From Desulfovibrio desulfuricans (lineage in GTDB: Bacteria; Desulfobacterota; Desulfovibrionia; Desulfovibrionales; Desulfovibrionaceae): 5,423 bases of DNA. The stretch covers positions 1 to 5,423 of the forward strand of contig QKDT01000051.1 of assembly GCA_003251995.1 (NCBI GenBank), written 5' to 3'. Both the position numbers and the translations under genes were made by a program. Shown piece by piece: positions 1 through 5,285 of this stretch (position 1 is the first letter of the stretch; every line of letters starts with the position of its first letter). The notes under the pieces were generated by a model that had not been told where the DNA came from, ran no database searches, and saw only the letters and a list, made by a program, of their open reading frames with translations.

Positions 1-1
1 T

Positions 2-385
2 ATCGTAAAAATGCTGGTTCCCGCAGACGGCATTGAAGGCGTACGAAAGGTTGTTCTTGATGCGGTGTTGGCGGCAGGCCCCAATTCCTGTCCGCCCATG
101 GTAGTGGGCGTTGGCCTTGGCGGCACCATGGAAATGGCTGCCATCTGCGCCAAGCGTGCTGCCGCCCGCGACCTTGAAAGCCGCAACCACGACCCGCGGT
201 ACGCTGCTTTTGAAGAAGAGCTGCTCGAGCTGATCAACAAGACCGGCATTGGCCCGCAGGGCCTCGGCGGGCTGACTACGGCGCTGAAGGTGCATGTGGA
301 GTGGGCCCCCACCCACATAGCCTCTCTGCCTGTGGCAGTGAACATCAATTGCCACGCGGCGCGACACGCCGAAGTTACGCTGTAG
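2..385 (+). CDS. Fumarate hydratase (class I, two-subunit type), alpha subunit, 3' part
   Basis: This is the C-terminal part (about 127 residues) of the alpha subunit of an oxygen-sensitive [4Fe-4S] fumarase of the TtdA/FumA-alpha family (about 280 residues when whole). The frame is open through the left edge, so the ATG at 11 is an internal Met. Visible family signatures are the PADGIEGV block at the start, SCPPMVVGVGLGG (the Cys codon at 89-91 is probably an iron-sulfur cluster ligand), and the C-terminal block SLPVAVNINCHAARH. The enzyme reversibly hydrates fumarate to malate in the cytoplasm. The beta subunit follows 9 nt after the stop, as in other split class I fumarases. The same fold is shared by L(+)-tartrate dehydratase alpha (TtdA), so the substrate is assigned mainly from the adjacent fumarate reductase genes and not from a residue that I can see. 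The family call is firm and the substrate call is likely. Confidence 0.93.
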   Translation: MVKMLVPADGIEGVRKVVLDAVLAAGPNSCPPMVVGVGLGGTMEMAAICAKRAAARDLESRNHDPRYAAFEEELLELINKTGIGPQGLGGLTTALKVHVEWAPTHIASLPVAVNINCHAARHAEVTL

Positions 386-389
386 GAGG
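383..389 (+). promoter_or_regulatory. Shine-Dalgarno of fumarase beta, overlapping the alpha stop
   Basis: TAGGAGG includes the TAG stop codon of the alpha subunit and lies 5 nt before the ATG at 395. The overlap supports that start and suggests that the terminating ribosome can pass directly to the beta subunit, giving equal amounts of the two chains. Confidence 0.85.
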
Positions 390-394
390 CCACC

Positions 395-958
395 ATGTCG
401 GAAAACCAGATGAAAAAGATACGAGCCCCCTTTGACGAAGCTACCGCGCGCTCGTTGCGAGCGGGCGACAGGGTGCTTATTTCAGGCACCATTCTTGCCG
501 CGCGTGATGCCGCCCACAAACGCCTGGTAGAAACTCTGGACAGAGGGGAACCCCTGCCCGTGGATCTGAAAGGCGCTGTTGTCTATTATGTTGGGCCAAG
601 CCCGGCAAAACCCGGCGAGGTGATTGGCGCCGCTGGCCCAACCACATCAGGCCGTATGGATGCCTATACCCCCCGTTTGCTTGATCAAGGGCTGAAAGGC
701 ATGATCGGCAAAGGCTACCGCAAACCCGAGGTAGTGGAAGCCATGAAAAAACATGGCGTACCTTACCTTGCCGCGGTGGGTGGGGCTGGCGCTCTTATTG
801 CCCGCAGCATCAAAAAATACACAGTGCTGGCCTATGAGGATCTTGGCCCGGAAGCCGTAGCCGCCATGGAAGTGGTAGACTTTCCCGCCATTGTGGTCAT
901 CGACAGTACTGGCGACGATTATTACGAAACAGGGCAGGCCCCGTACAGACGCAACTGA
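395..958 (+). CDS. Fumarate hydratase (class I, two-subunit type), beta subunit
   Basis: A 187-residue protein of the Fe-S hydro-lyase beta family, full length for this subunit (usually 180-200). It pairs with the upstream alpha chain to form the cytoplasmic [4Fe-4S] fumarase; residues from this chain complete the dicarboxylate site. Visible conserved blocks are SGTILAARDAAH (residues 30-41), the VYYVGPSPA strand (63-71), GPTTSGRMD (81-89, with the Thr and Arg expected near substrate), MIGKGYRK (103-110, conserved Lys), the glycine-rich VGGAGALIA (128-136), and the terminal DSTGDDYYE (170-178). No cysteine is present, as expected because the cluster is held by the alpha subunit. The start at 395 is set by TAGGAGG 5 nt upstream. 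TtdB-type tartrate dehydratase is the main alternative. The fumarate reductase operon immediately downstream makes fumarase the better reading. Confidence 0.95.
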   Translation: MSENQMKKIRAPFDEATARSLRAGDRVLISGTILAARDAAHKRLVETLDRGEPLPVDLKGAVVYYVGPSPAKPGEVIGAAGPTTSGRMDAYTPRLLDQGLKGMIGKGYRKPEVVEAMKKHGVPYLAAVGGAGALIARSIKKYTVLAYEDLGPEAVAAMEVVDFPAIVVIDSTGDDYYETGQAPYRRN

Positions 959-994
959 CCCGGCCCGGTCGCTGTGCATGCCGAACGCAGATGA

Positions 995-1015
995 CCGCAC
1001 GGTGCAGCCGTGCGG
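995..1015 (+). other. GC-rich hairpin between the fumarase and fumarate reductase genes
   Basis: CCGCACGG (995-1002) and CCGTGCGG (1008-1015) form a perfect 8-bp stem with a 5-nt loop TGCAG. No T-run follows (the next bases are CCGTAATC), so it is not a standard intrinsic terminator. In the transcript it could mark an RNA-processing or stability boundary between the fumarase and reductase parts of the operon. This role is inferred; only the inverted repeat is seen. Confidence 0.5.
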
Positions 1016-1040
1016 CCGTAATCACGCCTGATATCTTTAT

Positions 1041-1047
1041 GAAGGAG
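1041..1047 (+). promoter_or_regulatory. Shine-Dalgarno of the cytochrome b subunit gene
   Basis: GAAGGAG lies 5 nt before the ATG at 1053 and fixes that start. No convincing -35/-10 pair is seen in the 94-nt junction, so the reductase genes are probably read from upstream or from a promoter I cannot recognise. Confidence 0.75.
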
Positions 1048-1052
1048 TTGGT

Positions 1053-1682
1053 ATGGCCTTAAGCAGATCCCCTGTCGATGACCGAACCCGGCTTGATTTC
1101 TGGCAAGCGGCTTCTGGTGCGGTGCTGGCGCTTTTTATATGCGTGCATCTCATACTGGAAGGAACCGTTGTCATCAGTCCAGCGATTACCAACGGCATCG
1201 CCTGGTTGCTTGAAGTAACATGGCTCGCGCAGGTAGCGGCACCGGTTATCATGCTGCTGATCCTGTTTCACTTTTATATTGCCGCCCGTAAAATGCCCTT
1301 CCGCGCCAACGAGCTCTGCATCTTTGTGCAGCACAGCAAAGGCCTGAAGGAGCTGGATACATGGTTATGGCTTGTGCAGGTTTTTACTGCCATCGTCATT
1401 CTGGCTGGCGCGTTTTATCATGTTTACAGCGTTATGACCGACCTGCCCATCAATGTGGCGGGCAGCGCCAAGCGCCTGCACTCTGGCTGGCTGGCCTTCT
1501 ACGTGTTCTTTTTGCCTTGCGTCATTTTGCATACGGGCATCGGCATTTACCGCCTGGCTGTTAAATTCGGCGTGTGCGTCAAGGCCACGCGCCCGGCGTG
1601 GAGCAAGTGGACCTGGATTGTCATGGGCTGTTATCTTCTGCTCGGCGCGGCGGCTCTGACCCGCGTGTGGTTCTTGGGATAG
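1053..1682 (+). CDS. frdC: Fumarate reductase / succinate dehydrogenase diheme cytochrome b subunit
   Basis: A 209-residue membrane anchor of the Wolinella FrdC / Bacillus SdhC type, which passes electrons between menaquinone and the FeS subunit through two b hemes. Five hydrophobic helices are visible at about 18-41, 57-78, 104-128, 145-170 and 186-207. The four axial heme histidines are H32 (helix I), H73 (HFYIAARKMP), H123 (FYHVYSVM) and H160 (ILHTGIGIYR). The H73-H123 spacing of 50 equals that of the Wolinella protein (H93-H143). Other shared marks are RLDFWQ (13-18), DTWLWLVQ (102-109) and R141. E54 may correspond to the Wolinella quinol-site Glu66, but that stretch needs a gap. The residue two before the last heme His is I158, where Wolinella has Glu180. 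The protein is about 45 residues shorter than Wolinella FrdC, mostly at the two ends and the helix I-II loop. No D subunit is present. It may equally be named sdhC. Confidence 0.95.
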   Translation: MALSRSPVDDRTRLDFWQAASGAVLALFICVHLILEGTVVISPAITNGIAWLLEVTWLAQVAAPVIMLLILFHFYIAARKMPFRANELCIFVQHSKGLKELDTWLWLVQVFTAIVILAGAFYHVYSVMTDLPINVAGSAKRLHSGWLAFYVFFLPCVILHTGIGIYRLAVKFGVCVKATRPAWSKWTWIVMGCYLLLGAAALTRVWFLG

Positions 1683-1688
1683 GGGGTG
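1680..1688 (+). promoter_or_regulatory. Shine-Dalgarno of the flavoprotein gene, overlapping the frdC stop
   Basis: TAGGGGGTG contains the frdC stop TAG and resembles AGGAGGTG with one G-U wobble. It is placed 3-5 nt before the ATG at 1692. An in-frame GTG at 1686 lies inside this element and would leave no ribosome site, so ATG 1692 is preferred. Confidence 0.65.
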
Positions 1689-1691
1689 CGT

Positions 1692-3548
1692 ATGCGAGTT
1701 TTTGAAAGCGATGTTCTTTGCATAGGCGCCGGCCTGGCCGGGGAACGCGTAGCCGTAGAAGCGGCGCAGGCGGGTTTTCGGGTTATCTGTCTTTCGCTGG
1801 TGCCGCCCAAGCGGTCGCACTCTTCTGCCGCCATGGGCGGCATGCAGGCGGCCCTTGGCAACTCAATAATGGGCGAGGGCGACTGCCCGGAAGTCCACTT
1901 TAACGACACTGTCAAAGGCTCAGACTGGGGCTGTGATCAGGAAGTGGCCCGTCTGTTCGCCGAAACAGGCCCCATCGCCATGCGCGAAATGGCCTGGATG
2001 GGCGTGCCGTGGAGCCGCGTTGTTCCCGGCGAACACACATATTACAAGGGCGGTAAGCCCTTTCAGGCAACAGAAAAAAAGGAAAACGAGGGGCTTATCC
2101 ACTCGCGCGCCTTTGGCGGCACCGCCAAGTGGCGTACCTGTTACACCTCTGACGGCACAGGGCATGCCGTGCTGTTCACCCTGGATAACCGGCTGCTGCA
2201 ACTGGGTGTGGATGTACATGACCGCATGCAGGCCGAAGCCCTGATCCACGACGGTCAACGCTGCATGGGCTGCGTGGCCCGCGATCTGCGCACCGGCGAG
2301 CTGGTTGGCTATTTCTCCAAGGCTACGCTTATTGCCACTGGCGGCTACGGACGCATTTACCGCGCCACCACCAATGCCATCATCTGCGATGGCGGCGGTC
2401 AGATCACCGCCCTTGAAACTGGTGTTGTACCGCTGGGCAATATGGAAGCTGTGCAGTTTCACCCCACAGGCACCGTGCCCACCGACATTCTGGTGACAGA
2501 AGGTTGCCGCGGTGACGGCGGCACACTGCTGGACGTGAACGAATACCGTTTCATGCCCGACTATGAGCCTGAAAAGGCCGAACTCGCATCGCGCGACGTT
2601 GTTTCACGCCGCATGACCGAGCATATGCGCAAGGGCCTGGGCGTAAAGAGCCCTTACGGCGACCATCTGTGGCTGGATATCCGCCACCTGGGCGAGAAGC
2701 ACATCACCACAAACCTGCGCGAAGTGTACGATATTTCAACGCACTTCCTGGGTGTAAATCCCATTCACCAGCTTATCCCCGTGCGGCCCACCCACCACTA
2801 CAGCATGGGCGGCGTGCGCATTAACAAGGATGGTCACGCCTATGGCCTTGAGGGCCTCTTCTCCGCTGGCGAAGCCGCCTGCTGGGATATGCACGGCTTT
2901 AACCGCCTTGGTGGCAATTCGCTGGCAGAAACCATTGTTTCTGGTCGCATTGTGGGCGCAAAACTGGTGGAATTCCTGCAAGGATACGAAACCGTATTCT
3001 CCACGCAGGCCATGAAGGATGCCTCACTCAAGGTCAAGGAGCGCATCGCCGCCCTGCTGCGCGGCACGGGCGATGACTGCTACACCCTGCGCAATGCCAT
3101 GCAGGACACCATGATGGAGCATGTGGGTATTTTCCGTAACGGCAAAGATCTGGAAGCTGGCGTTGCCAAGCTTCAGGAACTGCTGGAGCGCACCAAGAAC
3201 ATGCGCCTTGCCAGCGGCAATATCCCCGGCCCCAACGCCGAGCTTTCCATGGCCCTGCGCGTGCCCGGCATGCTCAAGCTGGCGCTCTGCACCGCCTATG
3301 GCGCGCTGATGCGCACCGAAAGCCGTGGTGCCCACGCCCGCGAAGACTACCCCGAACGTAACGACAAGGAATGGCTCAACCGCACCCTGGCCTACTGGAA
3401 GGAAGGCGACACCCTGCCCACCCTCAAGTACGAACCGGCAACGCCTTTCTATATTCTGCCTCCCGGTGACCGTGGATACGGCGGTGGCAAAATCATTGCC
3501 GCCGACATAGACCAGGAAAAAATCGTACCGTACGCACAACAGGGGTAA
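1692..3548 (+). CDS. frdA: Fumarate reductase / succinate dehydrogenase flavoprotein subunit
   Basis: A 618-residue catalytic subunit with covalent FAD that interconverts fumarate and succinate, probably on the cytoplasmic face, bound through FrdB to the membrane anchor. It closely resembles Wolinella FrdA. From ATG 1692 the key residues fall at the same numbers: the FAD-binding GAGLAG (12-17), the FAD-linking His43 in KRSHSSAAMGG, His257 in QFHPTG, the catalytic proton donor Arg301 in ASRDVVSRR, and His369 in HHYSMGG. Arg405 in HGFNRLGGNS (Arg404 in Wolinella) follows a one-residue insertion. TEGCRGDGG and FSAGEAACWDMHG are also intact. This numbering match supports ATG 1692 over the in-frame GTG at 1686. 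The C-terminal helical domain contains the conserved RTESRGAHAREDYPERND. The chain ends soon after GDRGYGGG, about 38 residues shorter than Wolinella FrdA (656). There is no Tat or Sec signal. It could be named sdhA; sequence alone does not fix the direction in the cell. Confidence 0.97.
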   Translation: MRVFESDVLCIGAGLAGERVAVEAAQAGFRVICLSLVPPKRSHSSAAMGGMQAALGNSIMGEGDCPEVHFNDTVKGSDWGCDQEVARLFAETGPIAMREMAWMGVPWSRVVPGEHTYYKGGKPFQATEKKENEGLIHSRAFGGTAKWRTCYTSDGTGHAVLFTLDNRLLQLGVDVHDRMQAEALIHDGQRCMGCVARDLRTGELVGYFSKATLIATGGYGRIYRATTNAIICDGGGQITALETGVVPLGNMEAVQFHPTGTVPTDILVTEGCRGDGGTLLDVNEYRFMPDYEPEKAELASRDVVSRRMTEHMRKGLGVKSPYGDHLWLDIRHLGEKHITTNLREVYDISTHFLGVNPIHQLIPVRPTHHYSMGGVRINKDGHAYGLEGLFSAGEAACWDMHGFNRLGGNSLAETIVSGRIVGAKLVEFLQGYETVFSTQAMKDASLKVKERIAALLRGTGDDCYTLRNAMQDTMMEHVGIFRNGKDLEAGVAKLQELLERTKNMRLASGNIPGPNAELSMALRVPGMLKLALCTAYGALMRTESRGAHAREDYPERNDKEWLNRTLAYWKEGDTLPTLKYEPATPFYILPPGDRGYGGGKIIAADIDQEKIVPYAQQG

Positions 3549-3552
3549 GGAG
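3546..3552 (+). promoter_or_regulatory. Shine-Dalgarno of the iron-sulfur subunit gene, overlapping the frdA stop
   Basis: TAAGGAG begins with the TAA stop of frdA and lies 6 nt before the ATG at 3559. It fixes the frdB start and suggests translational coupling of the A and B subunits. Confidence 0.85.
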
Positions 3553-3558
3553 AGCCAC

Positions 3559-4341
3559 ATGGGACGCAATCTGACGTTTGAGATATTCCGCTACAATCCG
3601 CTGGATCCGCTCTCGCAGCCCCATATGCAGACCTTCCAGCTTGAAGAGCACAACAGCATGACGCTGTTTATTGCCCTGAACATGATCCGCGAAACGCAGG
3701 ATGCCTCGTTGCAGTTTGATTTTTGCTGCCGCGCCGGCATTTGCGGCTCGTGCGGCATGGTCATCAACGGACGCCCCGGCCTGGCCTGCCATACGCAAAC
3801 CAGCGACCTGCCAAGCCATATCACCCTGCATCCGCTGCCGGTGTTCAAGCTTTTGGGCGACCTCTCGGTGGATACGGGAACATGGTTCCGCAATGTGGGG
3901 GCCAAGATCGAATCGTGGATTCACACCACAAAAGGATTCGACCCCGTAGCGCAGGAAGAACGCATGAGCAACGATCTGGCAACCCAGATTTTTGAGCTTG
4001 ACCGTTGCATTGAATGCGGCTGCTGCGTGGCAGCCTGCGGCACTGCCCGCATGCGCGAGGACTTTATTGGCGCTACAGCCATCAACCGCATGGCGCGCTT
4101 TTATATTGACCCGCGCGACAACCGCACCCCCGCCGATTATTACGACCTGATCGGCGACGACAACGGCGTGTTTGGCTGCATGGGGTTGTTGGCTTGCGAC
4201 AATGTGTGCCCCAAGCAATTGCCGCTACAAGACCAGTTGGGCATCATGCGTCGCATGGTCACAATTGAATCTGTGCGCGGAATTTTGCCCGAATTCATAA
4301 GAAACAAATTGCAGGGCTGTGGTTGCGGCTGTTCCAAGTAA
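3559..4341 (+). CDS. frdB: Fumarate reductase / succinate dehydrogenase iron-sulfur subunit
   Basis: A 260-residue electron-transfer subunit linking the flavoprotein to the diheme anchor. The N-terminal plant-ferredoxin-like domain (about 1-105) holds the [2Fe-2S] cluster through C57, C62, C65 and C77 (CRAGICGSCGM ... LAC), with an additional C56 beside C57. The C-terminal helical domain carries C150, C153 and C156 (DRCIECGCC) plus C217 for the [4Fe-4S] cluster, and C160, C207 and C213 for the [3Fe-4S] cluster. All eleven expected ligands are present, at or one residue from their Wolinella FrdB positions. The protein ends in an unusual CGCGCSK tail with cysteines 254, 256 and 258, beyond the cluster domains. 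It is the last of the C-A-B set. A hairpin-containing junction separates it from the CBS-domain gene. The family call is secure; the frd versus sdh naming is open. Confidence 0.97.
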   Translation: MGRNLTFEIFRYNPLDPLSQPHMQTFQLEEHNSMTLFIALNMIRETQDASLQFDFCCRAGICGSCGMVINGRPGLACHTQTSDLPSHITLHPLPVFKLLGDLSVDTGTWFRNVGAKIESWIHTTKGFDPVAQEERMSNDLATQIFELDRCIECGCCVAACGTARMREDFIGATAINRMARFYIDPRDNRTPADYYDLIGDDNGVFGCMGLLACDNVCPKQLPLQDQLGIMRRMVTIESVRGILPEFIRNKLQGCGCGCSK

Positions 4342-4351
4342 CAGCTCCCCC

Positions 4352-4385
4352 ATGGAACGAGCTTGACTGAAGCGGCCCGTTCCAT
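4352..4385 (+). other. Two-tier inverted repeat after frdB
   Basis: ATGGAACG (4352-4359) pairs perfectly with CGTTCCAT (4378-4385). Inside its 18-nt loop, GCTT (4361-4364) pairs with AAGC (4370-4373). The outer stem is followed only by TTTCC, so any terminator activity would be weak. It could act as a partial terminator, or as a 3' stabilising hairpin that lets the downstream CBS gene be expressed at a lower level than the reductase. The structure is seen; the role is inferred. Confidence 0.55.
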
Positions 4386-4398
4386 TTCCACCAGACGG

Positions 4399-4412
4399 GA
4401 GGGGCAACCCTC
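4399..4412 (+). other. GCAA-tetraloop hairpin in the leader of the CBS gene
   Basis: GAGGG (4399-4403) and CCCTC (4408-4412) form a 5-bp stem closed by GCAA, a GNRA-type tetraloop. It sits 11 nt before the ribosome site. CCTC (4409-4412) is also complementary to GAGG in that site (4427-4430), so a competing 4-bp pairing is possible but weak. Confidence 0.4.
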
Positions 4413-4421
4413 GCACTACCC

Positions 4422-4430
4422 TTAGGGAGG
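4422..4430 (+). promoter_or_regulatory. Shine-Dalgarno of the CBS/ACT gene
   Basis: TTAGGGAGG lies 5 nt before the ATG at 4436. A second ATG at 4431 is in another frame and directly abuts the site, so 4436 is the start. Confidence 0.8.
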
Positions 4431-4435
4431 ATGCC

Positions 4436-5122
4436 ATGCTTATACTCGACTGGATGCAATCCAAAGTTATTTCTGTTCCGCCGACCGCAACCCTGCTCCA
4501 GTGCCGCAAGCTGTTCAAGGAACACAAAATAAACCGGCTCCCCGTTGTTGACGCCAATAACGTTGTGGTTGGGATTATTTCTTCAACGGATATTCGCAGC
4601 TTCGCGCCCAAAAGATCCACGGGGCTTGAGATCATTGAGCTTCTGGAAATCATGAGCGAAACCAAGGTCAGAGACGTCATGGTGGTTGACCCGGTAACCA
4701 TCACGTACAAAAGCACCATTGAGCAGGCAGCCAAAATGATGATCAACAAGCATGTTGCCTGCCTGCCCGTGGTGAATGATGAAGACAAACTGGTGGGCAT
4801 TATCACTGGCTGGGATGTGTTCAAAGCCCTGCTTGATATCAGCGGCGCAGAACAACCAGGTGTGGAAGTGGGCTTTATTGTGCCCTATCAGCCCGGCACG
4901 ATCCGCGAGCTTCTCGACAAGCTCAAGGCTCAGGGCATGAGCATTATCTCTGTGCTGTCTTCCGCCTCTGGCGACAGCATGCGGCAGGTTAAAATTCGCT
5001 TCAAGGGGCCTGACGACCTTTCGCAAAATGTGGCGCTTGAGCAGTTCCGCGATCACCCGGGCCTGCGCTACTGGGCGCGAGAAGGCGAATTTTACCTTAA
5101 ATCAAATGTAAACCTGGGCTAG
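4436..5122 (+). CDS. AcuB-like protein with two CBS domains and a C-terminal ACT-like domain
   Basis: A 228-residue cytoplasmic protein, predicted to be regulatory. CBS domain 1 (about 3-57) starts at WMQSKVISVPP and ends at GIISSTDI (46-53, Asp52). CBS domain 2 (about 77-135) runs from VRDVMVVDPVTI to GIITGWDV (121-128, Asp127). The G-I-I-S/T-x-x-D ends are the usual adenosine-nucleotide ribose contacts in CBS pairs. Residues about 143-222 resemble an ACT fold: a first strand VEVGFIVPY, then PGTIRELLDKL (153-163) and the strand MSIISVLSS (168-176). This order matches AcuB-type proteins of uncertain function; AcuB itself is named after acetoin use in Bacillus. There is no catalytic domain, membrane segment or DNA-binding motif. 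It follows frdB on the same strand after 94 nt, so it may adjust C4-dicarboxylate metabolism to nucleotide (energy) state. That link is inferred from position only. Confidence 0.88.
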   Translation: MLILDWMQSKVISVPPTATLLQCRKLFKEHKINRLPVVDANNVVVGIISSTDIRSFAPKRSTGLEIIELLEIMSETKVRDVMVVDPVTITYKSTIEQAAKMMINKHVACLPVVNDEDKLVGIITGWDVFKALLDISGAEQPGVEVGFIVPYQPGTIRELLDKLKAQGMSIISVLSSASGDSMRQVKIRFKGPDDLSQNVALEQFRDHPGLRYWAREGEFYLKSNVNLG

Positions 5123-5140
5123 AACTCGCCCACACAAAGC

Positions 5141-5170
5141 TGCTGCAACATGCTGCAACTTGCTGTAACA
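5141..5170 (+). repeat. Three tandem 10-bp direct repeats
   Basis: The units are TGCTGCAACA, TGCTGCAACT and TGCTGTAACA, in exact 10-bp register with two variable positions (consensus TGCTGYAACW). They lie between the CBS gene stop and the terminator, outside any coding frame that I recognise. The 10-bp period places each unit on the same face of the helix. The function is unknown. Confidence 0.75.
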
Positions 5171-5188
5171 GGCTAATATACCAACAAC

Positions 5189-5224
5189 AAAAGCCGCTAC
5201 GCATCACTGTCGTGGCGGCTTTTT
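5189..5224 (+). terminator. Intrinsic terminator after the CBS/ACT gene
   Basis: AAAAGCCGCTACG (5189-5201) pairs with CGTGGCGGCTTTT (5211-5223) through a 13-bp stem with one G-U wobble and a 9-nt loop. A five-T tract (5220-5224) closes it on the + strand. The reverse strand has its own TTTT followed by GTTGTTG, so it may also stop transcripts arriving from the right. It marks the end of the fumarase-reductase-CBS transcription block. Confidence 0.92.
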
Positions 5225-5227
5225 AAT

Positions 5228-5257
5228 TTGCTGCCCCGCTTATTTATCTGCTATACT
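5228..5257 (+). promoter_or_regulatory. Possible extended -10 promoter
   Basis: TATACT (5252-5257) matches the -10 consensus at five of six positions and is preceded by TGC, giving an extended -10 element. The only -35 candidate, TTGCTG at 5228-5233 with an 18-nt spacer, matches three of six positions. No + strand gene is recognisable downstream before the window ends, so the element may be fortuitous or may serve a transcript starting near 5264. Confidence 0.2.
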
Positions 5258-5285
5258 AGAGGACAGCCTTCTTGGCTTCTGCACT

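Noticed and set aside
11..13. ATG at 11 as the true start of the first gene
   Set aside because: The frame stays open to the left edge, there is no ribosome site, and the protein begins in the middle of the fumarase alpha domain.
995..1015. Intrinsic terminator after the fumarase genes
   Set aside because: The stem is good, but it is followed by CCGTAATC and not by a T-run.
1021..1052. Promoter for frdC around the AT-rich ATATCTTTAT
   Set aside because: There is no acceptable -35 at 16-18 nt and only a poor -10 match.
1686..1691. In-frame GTG at 1686 as the start of the flavoprotein
   Set aside because: It lies inside the probable ribosome site, and starting at ATG 1692 gives residue numbers identical to Wolinella FrdA for His43, His257, Arg301 and His369.
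3493..4218. Long minus-strand reading frame (241 codons) opposite frdB
   Set aside because: It lies entirely antisense to the end of frdA and most of frdB, the composition is typical of a GC-rich antisense shadow, and it has no family resemblance. The same applies to the minus-strand frames at 1365-1820, 1920-2462, 3024-3569, 4225-4824 and 4583-5056.
5141..5170. CRISPR array or replication iterons
   Set aside because: The units are only 10 bp and directly adjacent, with no spacers, no cas genes and no replication gene nearby.
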